Assembly: GCA_033851955.1 (NCBI GenBank)
Contig: JAWSVK010000009.1
Span: 124,001-188,000 of the forward strand
Source: Profundibacter sp033851955
GTDB taxonomy: Bacteria; Pseudomonadota; Alphaproteobacteria; Rhodobacterales; Rhodobacteraceae
Reading direction: 5' to 3'
DNA length: 64,000 bases
In this document: one piece after another, positions 9,819 through 19,020 of the stretch
Layout of the letters: the number at the start of each line of letters is the position of its first letter
How positions within the stretch are numbered: position 1 is the first letter of the stretch
Notes under the pieces: model-generated
Database searches by the model: none
Told to the model about the DNA's origin: nothing
What the model saw: the letters and a program-made list of their open reading frames with translations, nothing else
Made by a program: the position numbers and the translations under genes

Positions 9819-10722
9819 GGTTTTGGTCCAGTTCTGCTAAAACATGGGTTAATTCAGTCACCCAATCAGGTTGCAGTATGCCATAAACGGCGTTGATTTT
9901 GTGGCAGTTTAAGCAAGAATTCATGGGCCGTGCCGCGGGTGTGGGATATTGGCGGCTTGGAATTGGTGTAAGGGTTGGTTTTGGCGAGCTATTTGCGAGG
10001 GCAAAAATTCGGGTGGCGAACTCGGCCCAACTGACGGCAGGCGAGCCTGCAAAATGAAAGATGCCAGATTTCCCTTGGCCGTGGTGAAACGCTGTTGCGA
10101 TGGTGATAAGGGCTTGGGCGATGGCGCGGGCTGATGTGGGGCCGCCATGTTGGTCATCGACAACTGAAAGCGCCTCGCGGGTTTGGGCCAGACGCAGCAT
10201 TGTTTTGACGAAGTTGGTCCCATGCGCAGAAAACACCCAAGACGTGCGGATGATAGCGTGAGGCCCGCCTGCGGCCGTGATTTGTGCTTCGCCGGCCAGT
10301 TTGCTGCGCCCGTAGGCGCTCAGCGGGGCAGTAGAGGCATCCTCGGTCCAGGGGTTGGTGCCGGAGCCATCGAAAACGTAGTCGGTTGAGATATGCAGAA
10401 ATGGTATGGCGCGGGCTGCTGCTGCACGCGCCATGGCACCGGGTGTTGTGGCATTAACAAGGGTCGCCAGCGCCTCGTCTTCTTCTGCGCGATCAACAGC
10501 CGTATAGGCGGCTGCATTGATGATAATGTCGGCATTCGTTGTGGCAACAAGGTCAGCACATGCCTGCGGCTCTGCAAGATCGGCTTTGGCACGGGGCAGG
10601 GTGGTTAGCGTTATGGCTTGAGCTGCGGCAAGACGCTGAAGTTCTAGCGCGACTTGGCCAGTTTCGCCGAAAACAAGAATATGCAGATCCGACGCCGTAT
10701 CTGCCATAGTTGTTTGTGTCAT
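9799..10722 (-). CDS. rfbD: dTDP-4-dehydrorhamnose reductase RmlD
   Basis: A 307-residue short-chain reductase. It shows the nucleotide-binding GETGQVA loop near residue 19, the NAAAYTAVDRAE motif, STDYVFDG, and the YGRSK catalytic pair (Tyr and Lys). It makes dTDP-L-rhamnose from the 4-keto intermediate using NAD(P)H. The ATG at 10722 overlaps the rfbB stop as ATGA. A second ATG five codons in (10707) is possible, but the overlap favours the first. The C-terminal half is alanine- and proline-rich as in relatives. Confidence 0.95.
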   Translation of the reverse strand: MTQTTMADTASDLHILVFGETGQVALELQRLAAAQAITLTTLPRAKADLAEPQACADLVATTNADIIINAAAYTAVDRAEEDEALATLVNATTPGAMARAAAARAIPFLHISTDYVFDGSGTNPWTEDASTAPLSAYGRSKLAGEAQITAAGGPHAIIRTSWVFSAHGTNFVKTMLRLAQTREALSVVDDQHGGPTSARAIAQALITIATAFHHGQGKSGIFHFAGSPAVSWAEFATRIFALANSSPKPTLTPIPSRQYPTPAARPMNSCLNCHKINAVYGILQPDWVTELTHVLAELDQNHDHDTT

Positions 10723-11759
10723 GTTTCAGAACCCAAACGCTGCCCAACGCCTTGGCGGCTTTGCAAGCCTTGCCACCAGTCTTTGTTGTCGAGGTACCAT
10801 TGCACCGTTAGTTCAAGCCCCTGGTCCACTGTCACAGAAGGCCGCCAGCCAAGTTCGGCGTGGATGCGGGCGGGATCAATGGCATAGCGTTGGTCGTGGC
10901 CGGGCCGATCAGTCACATATGTGATCAGGTTGGCATAGGGGGCTTTCGCAGAGCGTTTTTGATCCAAAATGGCGCAAATTTTGCGCACCAGATCGATGTT
11001 TGACACTTCGTTCTCACCGCCAATGTTATAGGTCCGCCCCAGTTTGCCCTTTTGCACGGCGGTTAACAGGGCGTCGGCGTGATCTTCTACATAAAGCCAA
11101 TCGCGTAGGTTTGAGCCATCGCCATAAATCGGGATCGCTTTGCCCGCCAACGCATTGAGGATCACAACCGGGATCAATTTTTCTGGAAATTGATAGGGGC
11201 CATAATTGTTCGAACAATTGGTCACGATGATCGGCAACCCATAAGTTTCGCCCCAGGCGCGCACCAGATGGTCCGAGGCAGCCTTAGAGGCCGCGTAGGG
11301 GCTGTTGGGGGCATAAGCTGTGGCCTCGGTAAACTGCCCCGTTGCCCCTAGAGAACCATAAACCTCGTCAGTTGAGATATGATGAAACCGAAAGCTATCG
11401 GGCTGATCCATGCCTTTCCAATAGGCGCGCGCGGCCTGAAGCAGAGTATAAGTGCCGTCTATATTGGTTTTGATAAAGGCATCGGGCCCGTCAATCGAGC
11501 GATCCACATGGGATTCAGCCGCCAGATGCATCACCGCGTCCGGGCGATGGGCGTCAAACACCCGGTCAAGCGCGCCGCGATCACAGATGTCGCTGTGCTC
11601 AAACACATATTCCGGCGCATCCGCAACAGAGGCCAAATTTTCCAGACACCCAGCATAGGTCAGCTTGTCCACATTCACCACGCGGTGGCCAGCTGCAATG
11701 GCCTTTCGAATGACGGCCGACCCGATGAAACCGGCGCCGCCAGTGACCAAAAGTTTCAT
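10719..11759 (-). CDS. rfbB: dTDP-glucose 4,6-dehydratase RmlB
   Basis: A 346-residue extended short-chain dehydrogenase. It carries GGAGFIGSA for NAD binding at the N-terminus, MHLAAESHVDRSI, the STDEVYGS active-site segment, and YAASKAASDHLVRAW with the catalytic Tyr and Lys. It dehydrates dTDP-glucose to the 4-keto-6-deoxy sugar. It is followed directly by rfbD with a four-base overlap, and preceded by a 213-base AT-rich gap that separates it from rfbC and may hold its own promoter. Confidence 0.97.
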   Translation of the reverse strand: MKLLVTGGAGFIGSAVIRKAIAAGHRVVNVDKLTYAGCLENLASVADAPEYVFEHSDICDRGALDRVFDAHRPDAVMHLAAESHVDRSIDGPDAFIKTNIDGTYTLLQAARAYWKGMDQPDSFRFHHISTDEVYGSLGATGQFTEATAYAPNSPYAASKAASDHLVRAWGETYGLPIIVTNCSNNYGPYQFPEKLIPVVILNALAGKAIPIYGDGSNLRDWLYVEDHADALLTAVQKGKLGRTYNIGGENEVSNIDLVRKICAILDQKRSAKAPYANLITYVTDRPGHDQRYAIDPARIHAELGWRPSVTVDQGLELTVQWYLDNKDWWQGLQSRQGVGQRLGSET

Positions 11760-11972
11760 GAAATATCTCCACTACAAAAAGTAGAGCGCAATAAATTCAC
11801 AAAAGGATGTGGAGATTTTGATATTCTCATCATAGATCGCAGCGTTTTTTCCCAAAAAATTTCAGTAGAAAAGACCAGTTACTAGGAAATGTAAGAGGTC
11901 GGATACTAGTTCGTAATTGACGCAAATAATAGACCCCTTTCACGGCTGCTTACAGGGGGCTCGCCCACGCGT

Positions 11973-12536
11973 TTACGCAGTGTAGGTGAAGGGGCTGTCA
12001 AAATCTGCGAATGGTGCAGCGGCTCCATCTTTGTCCGACAAAATAACATCTGTAGGTGAGATGCTCCAGTCGATACCGATGTCGGGATCATCAAAGCGAA
12101 TGGTCGCCTCGCAGGATTTGTTGTAGATATCAGAGCATTTGTAGAGCACTTCTGTGTCTGGTTCCAACGTGGCGAACCCATGTAAAAACCCTTTCGGCAC
12201 AAGCAGTTGTTTGCCATTTTTCGCCGACAACTCCACCGCGACCCATTGCCCGTAGGTCGGCGAGCCTTGGCGGATGTCTACGGCGACGTCCACGATGCGA
12301 CCAACGCCCACCCGAACCAATTTATCTTGTGCATGAGGCGGGGCCTGATAATGCAACCCACGAATAGTTCCCTTTAGGCTTGAGAATGAATGATTGTCCT
12401 GCACAAAAACCATATCAATGCCGTGGTCGCGAAAGTTGGCGTGGTTGTAGACTTCGCAAAAATATCCGCGGCCATCTGTAAAACGACGAGGCGTCAGGAT
12501 CAGGACGCCAGACAGCTTGGTGGGTTCGATATACAT
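11973..12536 (-). CDS. rfbC: dTDP-4-dehydrorhamnose 3,5-epimerase RmlC
   Basis: A 187-residue cupin of normal RmlC length. Seen motifs are FTDGRGYFCEVYN, FVQDNHSFSSLKGTIRGLHY with the catalytic His, LVRVGVGRIVDVAVDIR, and PKGFLHGFATLE. It epimerises the 4-keto sugar at C3 and C5. It is first of the four dTDP-rhamnose genes in transcription order, but is separated from rfbB by 213 bases, unlike the overlapping rest, so the cluster may be two transcription units. Confidence 0.96.
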   Translation of the reverse strand: MYIEPTKLSGVLILTPRRFTDGRGYFCEVYNHANFRDHGIDMVFVQDNHSFSSLKGTIRGLHYQAPPHAQDKLVRVGVGRIVDVAVDIRQGSPTYGQWVAVELSAKNGKQLLVPKGFLHGFATLEPDTEVLYKCSDIYNKSCEATIRFDDPDIGIDWSISPTDVILSDKDGAAAPFADFDSPFTYTA

Positions 12537-12710
12537 ACAGGCTGGTTCTTTTGTAGGGATATGAAATGATGGGTTGTCAGAGTGTTTTGGCGTTGTTTGT
12601 GACTATACCGTGCAAAAACCCCAAAGCAAATTTTGAAATGCATCGCTTATCATCAGGTACAATCGAGGGGATAGTTTCAGTTCGGCGATGACACTTCATT
12701 CAGACGATAT

Positions 12711-13706
12711 TTAAAGCGGATATTGAAGGTCTTGGGCGTTTGCGGAGTCGACAGCGGCGCTAATCTTGTCCCACCAGAAATCAATGCCAAGTTTGTCGAC
12801 AAGTTCTTTTCGCAGCGCGGGTGTATCCTGTACAGGACAAAGGTTGGCGTGCCAGTCTTGTAGCTTTTTATGGGTCAACGCCTTTGGCCCCCAATCAGAG
12901 ACAAATGCGACTGGCAGGGATGCATAGGCCGCAGTTGTCGGTGTCCGGCGCATGATCGGAATCGCGCCGTGCAACATCACCTCCCATGCTTTTGGTGACG
13001 GATCAAGCCCGCCACCTTCAGCGCAGATGACAAAAGCATGGGATTCGACTAGGCCCATGTAATCCTGTTCAGAAACGTCCTTGTCCAAATGTGTGCACCA
13101 CTCGGACCAACTGGTTTGCGCAAGCCTGCTGACGGTTCTACGCAAATTCCATTGTGGACCCATACGAACGCGATGCCCGCAGAGAACGCGTAAAGGCCGT
13201 TGCGCCAATGGTGGGGCCGTAGCGACTGCGACCCCTTCCTTCGGATAGCCCTGAGGAAATACCATCCCGAGTGGCAGCGGCGAGAAGCGCGGATGGCGAT
13301 CATTATCCAAGTTTTCGGCGAACCAACGGACAAGAAGTGGATGGTTTAGCATGTAGAGGATAAGATCCTGCTCAACAGTGTCAAATTTGCGCCAACGTTG
13401 ATCTAACTGATTTGGAATGGTGATGTCTTCTGAACCAGAGATCAGGACAAACGGACGCGAAAGTGTCGGCAAAACATGTTCCGCAAAATATCGGATCGCC
13501 GAAAAAGGTTCACGCATTGATAGGAAGATGTGTTTGGGATGGGGTGTGGGAACGGTTTTATGCAAATGGGTGTTGGGCGCATTTCTGTCGGTGAAGACAA
13601 CCCAGTCGCACCGGGCCGCGATACCTGTAAGATCATAAGCGTCTGCCCCCTGATTTTTAGGAAACAGCCTTGTTGTAAGTGCATCAAAATTTTTCAAAGC
13701 GCACAC
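12711..13706 (-). CDS. Exostosin/GT47-like glycosyltransferase
   Basis: A 331-residue soluble protein without a signal peptide. The C-terminal half has FVICAEGGGLDPSPKAWEVM followed by LHGAIPIM, the nucleotide-sugar binding pattern of exostosin-type transferases. The N-terminal half has FLSMREPFSAIRYF and FVLISGSEDITIPN. A GTG at 13706 is the apparent start and overlaps the upstream sulfotransferase by 13 bases. Its place between rhamnose synthesis and sulfotransferase genes supports building or decorating a surface glycan. The exact sugar and acceptor cannot be read from sequence. Confidence 0.62.
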   Translation of the reverse strand: MCALKNFDALTTRLFPKNQGADAYDLTGIAARCDWVVFTDRNAPNTHLHKTVPTPHPKHIFLSMREPFSAIRYFAEHVLPTLSRPFVLISGSEDITIPNQLDQRWRKFDTVEQDLILYMLNHPLLVRWFAENLDNDRHPRFSPLPLGMVFPQGYPKEGVAVATAPPLAQRPLRVLCGHRVRMGPQWNLRRTVSRLAQTSWSEWCTHLDKDVSEQDYMGLVESHAFVICAEGGGLDPSPKAWEVMLHGAIPIMRRTPTTAAYASLPVAFVSDWGPKALTHKKLQDWHANLCPVQDTPALRKELVDKLGIDFWWDKISAAVDSANAQDLQYPL

Positions 13707-14407
13707 TCACGAAGTGCGTCATATACCTGTTTTGCGGCGGCGGGTATTTGGACATCTGGGGCGTTATGGTTCTTTAGCGTATTGTCAAAGAACGTCTGTT
13801 CAGTGGCCGCATTCAGACCCAGCCGTTGCACGGCAACCGAGAGCGTCTCGGCCATCCGGGAATGTTCAGATGTGAACTCAAGGATGGGGAATTCCCGCGC
13901 CCGCTGAAAGTCGAGCAGTTTTTGATTGTAGCTGGTCCAGATATCAAAGCATTTGCCAAGGTCAAAGTTGTTACGAGACTGAATCGATAGGGCAACTTCG
14001 GCGGGGTGGCGAAAGATACCTACGCATTGGGCGTCGGGCAACACCTGGAGCCAGCCCTCAAGCACCAACAAGGTTCGAGGGTCTTTGAACCCCCATATTT
14101 TATGGCCTGCCCTTGATTCTATGAACAAGTTCCTCACTGCCTTGTGCAGGGGAAGCCACTTAATTTGATCTGGGGGTTCATGCCAACTGCCACCATTCGC
14201 CCCAAGAAGATTTTCATGCATATGCAGAATGGACGGTGCCTCCTGTAGGCCCTTGGGGTTTCGTGCGAATTTACTGTCGAGCACCGAGCCCAGATACAAC
14301 CCAGCCTCAAGCAATGTTCCCGAGAGAGTGCTGGTGCCACTGCGGTGCATTCCAAGCACAATGACGCATTGAGATTGTTCTGTTTTCTCAGGGGAACTAG
14401 ATGCCAT
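13694..14407 (-). CDS. Sulfotransferase family protein
   Basis: A 237-residue protein. The 5'-phosphosulfate loop GMHRSGTSTLSGTLLEAG is near residues 18-35, the segment IWGFKDPRTLLVL follows, and the 3'-phosphate motif is IFRHPAEVALSIQSR. These are the PAPS-binding elements of sulfotransferases, which move sulfate to a carbohydrate or peptide acceptor. I placed the start at ATG 14407 because a GAGGA box lies six bases before it. Upstream starts at 14419 (ATG) and 14440 (TTG) lack one. It overlaps the glycosyltransferase gene, suggesting a shared transcript and a glycan acceptor. Confidence 0.85.
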   Translation of the reverse strand: MASSSPEKTEQSQCVIVLGMHRSGTSTLSGTLLEAGLYLGSVLDSKFARNPKGLQEAPSILHMHENLLGANGGSWHEPPDQIKWLPLHKAVRNLFIESRAGHKIWGFKDPRTLLVLEGWLQVLPDAQCVGIFRHPAEVALSIQSRNNFDLGKCFDIWTSYNQKLLDFQRAREFPILEFTSEHSRMAETLSVAVQRLGLNAATEQTFFDNTLKNHNAPDVQIPAAAKQVYDALRECAL

Positions 14408-14608
14408 TTTTTTCCTCATGTGTCGCACGTCATGTTTCAAGATTCCGTCGCAACTGATCTTCGAACGTAAATTTCTAAGCGTAAATCATATTAAACAAAA
14501 TAGTTATCTGCCCGCAACGGCAATGGCAGGCGAGCGGCAATTGAAACATCTGCCAACACCGATAAGAATTCAAATCAGAACGGCCAGTCAAATTCCTATA
14601 AGGAACTG

Positions 14609-14665
14609 ATGCGAGAAGTTTTAAGTTGTTTTGCTCATCCAATCATTTTAACAATCCGAGTATGA
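14609..14665 (+). CDS. Possible 18-codon leader ORF coupled to a sulfotransferase
   Basis: ATG at 14609 follows an AAGGAA box at 14600-14605 and opens an 18-codon frame (MREVLSCFAHPIILTIRV). Its TGA overlaps the ATG of the downstream sulfotransferase as ATGA (14662-14665). The downstream gene has only a weak site of its own (CCGAG), so its translation may depend on this leader. Whether the peptide is made is not known. The frame is short enough to arise by chance, but box, spacing and overlap together are suggestive. Confidence 0.35.
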   Translation: MREVLSCFAHPIILTIRV

Positions 14666-15405
14666 CTAATTTCCCTGTAGCGATTGGCGGCGTAGGTGGT
14701 AGCGGTACACGCGTTGTTGCGGAAACGCTGATACGTTTGGGCGTGCCTCTTGGATCTAATCTCAATAAATCAAGCGACAATTTAAACTTTACCCAATGCT
14801 TCAGGCGTCAAGATTGGTTCGCAGATTTCCCCAGCGAAAGAGAATTATTAGCGGCGTGGGATTCATTCATTAATCTGGGGATTGAATATGAGAATGGTGC
14901 GCTGACAAACCCTAGAAATGCAGCTGTACCCAAGTGGGGTTGGAAAGAACCCAACACACATATATTTTTGCCATTTTTGCTCAAAAACGTACCTGATTTC
15001 AAATATATTCACGTACTGCGTAGCGGCTTGGATATGGCTTTCAGCAAAAACCAAAATCAGCCGAAAAACTGGGGTCAGTTCATTTTAAACACCCCGTGCG
15101 ACGATCAGGTTACCCCTACATATAGTCTGAATTATTGGATTGCCGCCAATAACCGCGTGCTGAAACTCCAACAACAAATGAAGGGTAATTTTCTTCTAAT
15201 CAAATATGATGAGCTGTGTAAAAACCCTAAACGAGAATTGGAAAAGCTCTTACTATTTGTAAACCGCCGTGGAGACGTCGACGAACTTGCGAGTTATATT
15301 TACCCTATAAAAACAATTGGAAGACACCTTAAAGAAGATTTGAGCATCTTCTCAGCCGAACAACTTCGGCAAGTTGAGATGATTATGCAGACAGATTTTC
15401 AATAA
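14662..15405 (+). CDS. Sulfotransferase-like protein
   Basis: A 247-residue protein starting at ATG 14662. The first loop VAIGGVGGSGTRVVAETLIR resembles a PAPS 5'-phosphosulfate loop, KWGWKEPNTHIFLPFLL follows, and YIHVLRSGLDMAFSKN is the 3'-phosphate segment. A late LLIKYDELCKNPKRELEKLL matches the usual C-terminal helix of sulfotransferases. Codon use is clearly AT-richer than in the rfb genes. It is the only plus-strand gene in the decoration cluster, lying between a minus-strand sulfotransferase and the carbamoyltransferase group, so it may have arrived separately. The TTG at 14626 was rejected as start. Confidence 0.75.
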   Translation: MTNFPVAIGGVGGSGTRVVAETLIRLGVPLGSNLNKSSDNLNFTQCFRRQDWFADFPSERELLAAWDSFINLGIEYENGALTNPRNAAVPKWGWKEPNTHIFLPFLLKNVPDFKYIHVLRSGLDMAFSKNQNQPKNWGQFILNTPCDDQVTPTYSLNYWIAANNRVLKLQQQMKGNFLLIKYDELCKNPKRELEKLLLFVNRRGDVDELASYIYPIKTIGRHLKEDLSIFSAEQLRQVEMIMQTDFQ

Positions 15406-15413
15406 TCCATGTC

Positions 15414-15743
15414 TCATACAATCGGGTAAACATAATCTAGGACACGGTATTCAGGTTCGATAGAAGCAGAAATTTCTTTGTGGTTATCATTCAAGAATAC
15501 TGACAGCTTTTTTGCGGCTAGGAACAGCTCTGTATCGTTTTGGCTCTGAAACGATTTTGCTATGTTGGAGAAGATATCTTCGTCCTTTGGGAAAAGTGAG
15601 CGAAAGCTGGTCACAACAACCTTTAGCTCATCCGCCGGAGCTTGAAAAAATGTTTGCTCATCGCGTGTATTGGCTTTGCTTCCCTGTTTTCCAGAAAACA
15701 AATGAACGTAAAGTTCCGCCAATTCGAGTTCATCAATCGGCAT
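15414..15743 (-). CDS. Small acidic hypothetical protein after the carbamoyltransferase
   Basis: A 109-residue protein I do not recognise. It is acidic, predicted soluble and largely helical, with no signal peptide or membrane segment and no metal motif. The ATG at 15743 overlaps the end of the carbamoyltransferase by 11 bases, so the two are probably made together. This suggests a partner or regulatory role in the carbamoylation step, but no function can be assigned. It is convergent with the sulfotransferase-like gene, leaving an 8-base gap between the two stops. Confidence 0.6.
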   Translation of the reverse strand: MPIDELELAELYVHLFSGKQGSKANTRDEQTFFQAPADELKVVVTSFRSLFPKDEDIFSNIAKSFQSQNDTELFLAAKKLSVFLNDNHKEISASIEPEYRVLDYVYPIV

Positions 15744-17574
15744 TAAATAACTGCTTTCCTACAAGGCTGCGTGCGAACTTGGATTGTTCAGATTTGCGAA
15801 CGATAAACGGGCCAATCGCCAGCATATCCATATCGGTATTCAAGAAACAGGCGATAGCGTCCTTGGGTTTACCAACAATGGGTTCTCCCCTGACGTTAAA
15901 CGACGTATTAAGAAGTATTGGACAGCCAGTTTTAAGAAAGAAAACCTCTAATATTTTCCGCGCCCGAGACGAGGCACTTGCGCCAATTGTCTGAAGACGT
16001 GAGCTGCCATTCACATGGGTAACGGCTGGGAATTTGGATTTTATTGCTGATTGAAGTTCTGTCGCGGTTTCAAAGCCCTGCTCTCGGGCCTTCTCCAATG
16101 TTGCATCCTTACCTTTAAATGCAGGTTTAATATTGCTAAGAAGCAGCATGTAGGGGCTGTGTGTTGGGCTTTCGTAATATTTCGACACCTCTTCCTCCAA
16201 AACAATCGGTGCAAATGGTCGCCAACTTTCCCGAAATTTTATCTTCAGGTTAACACAACTCAAGGCATCGTCCTGCCTTGGATCGGCCAGGATGGATCGA
16301 TTGCCCAATGCACGGGGCCCGAATTCCTCATGCCCATCAAAATGTCCGACAACCTGTTCACTGGCGAGCGCATCAGCGACAACGTCGCAATATAGCTCAC
16401 TTGAAACTGGTCGGTGAAATTCAAGAGCACTCTTTTTCAAAGAAGCTTCAATCTCGGCCTCACTAAATGATGGTCCCAACAAAGACTCTTTCATGGCGTC
16501 TTTAGTGCTCTGGGTTTTCCGGACAAACCCCTCCCCAGCTTCGCTTGCTCTGGTCTGAAGCGCCGCACCAAGCGCCCCGCCTGAATCGCCAGAAGCGGGT
16601 TGTACCCAAAGACTATCAAGATTTGAAAGTTCCCGTACCAAACGTGTGTTCGATGTGCAGTTGAGCGCCAAGCCACCTGCAAGACAGAGGTTTCCTGATC
16701 CCGTCAGATTTATTGCTGTTTGCGCGAGCCGCAGCATGCATCGTTCAATAACGGCCTGCGCGGATGCCGCTATGTCCATGGCATGTCTGTCAGGTTCTTG
16801 ATCAGGTTTTCTTGACGGCGCTCCAAAAAGCACCTCGAATTCGGTTGTAATTGTACTTTCGGAATGTCGGAAACCAAAATACTGCATATTCAATCTAAAG
16901 GACCCATCGGGACGTAAATCAATGAGGTTATCTAGAATCTTTTTCTCGTAAATAGGAGAGCCAAACGGGGCGAGACCCATAAGTTTGTATTCTCCGGAAT
17001 TCACCTTGAAACCGCAATATTGGGTGAACGCACTGTAAAGCAGTCCCAAGGAATGCGGGAAGCGCATTTCGTAGATTGGTGTAAGACGGTTGCCTTGCCC
17101 AGACCAAATGCTGACGGTGGATTTCTCACCGACACCGTCGGCAACTAAAACCGCTGCATCGTTGAATGGCGAAGGATAAAACGCTGAAGCCGCGTGTGAT
17201 CTATGGTGCGAAACAAATCGAATGCGATCAGGGCTCTCACAGAGTTCAAGTAACCGCTCAGGCAATGAATATCCGAGCAACGCGAGGCTTCGAACGGACG
17301 CAGGCCAAATATCAATCCCAATTGGAGCAGTAGCCGCGGCCTCTTCAAGGATCCTAGATATTTTTGTACTTGGGTTTTCGTAGAACGCCAGAAAATCAAG
17401 GTTCTCGTTGGCACCGAGCTGTTTGAGGCAAAAACCGGCAGCGTCAGTAGGGAACCGCCAATCGCCTTTTACACGGCTGAATCTTTCTTCCTGCGCTGCG
17501 GCGATTATTCCAGTGCGGCCAACAAGTGCAGCTGCTGAATCGTGGTAGAGAGCAGAAATTCCTAGAACGTTCAT
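15733..17574 (-). CDS. NodU/CmcH-family carbamoyltransferase
   Basis: A 613-residue protein with the complete family layout. The N-terminal Kae1-like domain has LGISALYHDSAAAL, the metal-binding HHRSHAASAFYPSP, VLVADGVGE, YKLMGLAPFG and CLAGGLALNCTSN. The C-terminal YrdC-like carbamoyltransferase part has EFGPRALGNRSILADPR, RPFAPIVLEEE and NTSFNVRGEPIVG. It transfers carbamoyl from carbamoyl phosphate to a sugar or other hydroxyl. The start overlaps the SGNH gene by four bases (ATGA). With two sulfotransferases nearby, a carbamoylated and sulfated surface glycan is likely. The acceptor is inferred only. Confidence 0.93.
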   Translation of the reverse strand: MNVLGISALYHDSAAALVGRTGIIAAAQEERFSRVKGDWRFPTDAAGFCLKQLGANENLDFLAFYENPSTKISRILEEAAATAPIGIDIWPASVRSLALLGYSLPERLLELCESPDRIRFVSHHRSHAASAFYPSPFNDAAVLVADGVGEKSTVSIWSGQGNRLTPIYEMRFPHSLGLLYSAFTQYCGFKVNSGEYKLMGLAPFGSPIYEKKILDNLIDLRPDGSFRLNMQYFGFRHSESTITTEFEVLFGAPSRKPDQEPDRHAMDIAASAQAVIERCMLRLAQTAINLTGSGNLCLAGGLALNCTSNTRLVRELSNLDSLWVQPASGDSGGALGAALQTRASEAGEGFVRKTQSTKDAMKESLLGPSFSEAEIEASLKKSALEFHRPVSSELYCDVVADALASEQVVGHFDGHEEFGPRALGNRSILADPRQDDALSCVNLKIKFRESWRPFAPIVLEEEVSKYYESPTHSPYMLLLSNIKPAFKGKDATLEKAREQGFETATELQSAIKSKFPAVTHVNGSSRLQTIGASASSRARKILEVFFLKTGCPILLNTSFNVRGEPIVGKPKDAIACFLNTDMDMLAIGPFIVRKSEQSKFARSLVGKQLFNAD

Positions 17575-18431
17575 TGATTTATACAGCCATTCGGTGCCGT
17601 TCTCAGCATCGAAGCAATCTGTGGTCTAATTCGCTCGAAAAACAGCTCATTTGACTGTGCGTTGGGGTGTGAATCATGGGGCAAAAAAAAGTGATCTTCA
17701 TCAAATGGAACGGAAATATCGATAGCGTTTCCGAACCGGGCCAGCAGATTGGTATTAAAAGTCATATCCACACTATCCAGCACAGCAATCATAGTCTGCA
17801 CATTACTTTTTTCAGCTAAAGAATTTGCAGCTTGAAGGGTTGCAAAGGTTGCCTGGTCAAGCATGTAATCAGAGGGCAAAAATTTGTCGAGGCCTGCCAC
17901 ATCAACAGCGGGCTGAAATGGCTCAATATAAGATATTGCCATCCTGCCGTCTCGTTCCTGCCGCGTGATTGGTACGCGTGTTATACCATGATCTTTCCAT
18001 CGTGATTGCTTCAGCTGTTTCCAACGGTTTGGGTGAGGCGTATTCCTAAAACGATGGTCACTGATTACCAAAAATACCGCTATGTCCAAATCTTCTGCGG
18101 CAATGTCTTTGCGCAATTGGATGTAGTTGTGAACTGTTCCATAACCACCACAACCGCGACTGCGAAAACGCGCCGAGCGAAATTCTGATTGAAGCTGCGC
18201 TGCAAGTGTTTCTGTGTCAGCCAAACTTGTCCCAAATGTCCAAGAACAACCGTAAAGATTAACTCTGGGCCCATGATCAGATTGCGCAGGTACTGTTCGC
18301 CAACCATCCTCGCCAATGTGTTGAACAACGCCATCCCGGAATGGAACTTCAACCGTACTATTGGGTGTCATCGACCAACCTAACACTGGATCGGGCCGGA
18401 ATAATTGGTGGGGCCGGCCTCTAATATCCAT
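17571..18431 (-). CDS. SGNH/GDSL-fold hydrolase-like protein
   Basis: A 286-residue protein. The block-I nucleophile motif appears as LYGCSWTFGTSL (GxS in place of GDS) near residue 60, and the last block as LPHDSHPNAQSNELFFERI near residues 254-272, giving the Asp-His pair. A conserved Gly-rich GCGGYGTVHNYIQL and FLVISDHRFRN lie between. There is no signal peptide. SGNH proteins in glycan clusters act as esterases or acyltransferases. It is first in an operon with the carbamoyltransferase and a GAGGAG box precedes it, so it probably edits the same product. Confidence 0.7.
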   Translation of the reverse strand: MDIRGRPHQLFRPDPVLGWSMTPNSTVEVPFRDGVVQHIGEDGWRTVPAQSDHGPRVNLYGCSWTFGTSLADTETLAAQLQSEFRSARFRSRGCGGYGTVHNYIQLRKDIAAEDLDIAVFLVISDHRFRNTPHPNRWKQLKQSRWKDHGITRVPITRQERDGRMAISYIEPFQPAVDVAGLDKFLPSDYMLDQATFATLQAANSLAEKSNVQTMIAVLDSVDMTFNTNLLARFGNAIDISVPFDEDHFFLPHDSHPNAQSNELFFERIRPQIASMLRTAPNGCINQ

Positions 18432-19020
18432 TTCGTCAAACTCCTCAAAGTGTTATTGCCTAGGTAAGATTACATACTTTCGAAATACTGACAATCTGGC
18501 ATTTGGTTAGGATGTTGTTCGGCGGTGGACAAACACGTAGATATAGGTTGGCAATAAAATGTGGGCACCTACCAAAACGGACTATCACCAATAAACTGCG
18601 ACCAAACGCCAGATAACACCTGACATTGAATACCGGTTGCAAAAGGGGTTGAGGAACCGCGTCGTCACAACCAATCGATACTTTCACTCTGGGGTATCTG
18701 GTGTCTGAAATCCAGCTGCCTGCTTAACCCAAAGAATGGGTCCGAGCACTATCAGAGATCATTCACTAAATGTGACAATGCCCCTCACGCATTTCGGGGA
18801 CGCACTCACTTTAATACCCATCGTCATGCTTGGCGATCCGCGCTCAATATCGAAGATCTACCTCTACTGCAGCCCAGACCTCCCAACCGTCAGTTATAGT
18901 TTTGCGAAAGACCCTCGAGCTTACCTGCTTTCCCTCCACCCTAAAAATTTTATTTGCATAAGGGCAGATATTGCCGAATGATGAGGGCTCATTTTAACCA
19001 TACAAAAGATAGAGGTGCCG
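18432..19020. other. 589-base intergenic region without a supported gene
   Basis: This gap separates the divergent SGNH and first tail-collar genes, so promoters for both should lie here. Short frames on either strand (for example 18736-18981 plus and 18460-18687 minus) have no good ribosome site and no recognisable protein signature. No tRNA fold, long inverted repeat or direct repeat was seen. The only firm signal is the AGAGG box at 19011-19015 serving the downstream gene. Confidence 0.5.

Noticed and set aside
18736..18981. Short plus-strand frame before the first collar gene
   Set aside because: No ribosome site, no hydrophobic or domain pattern, and it is in a promoter-containing gap.
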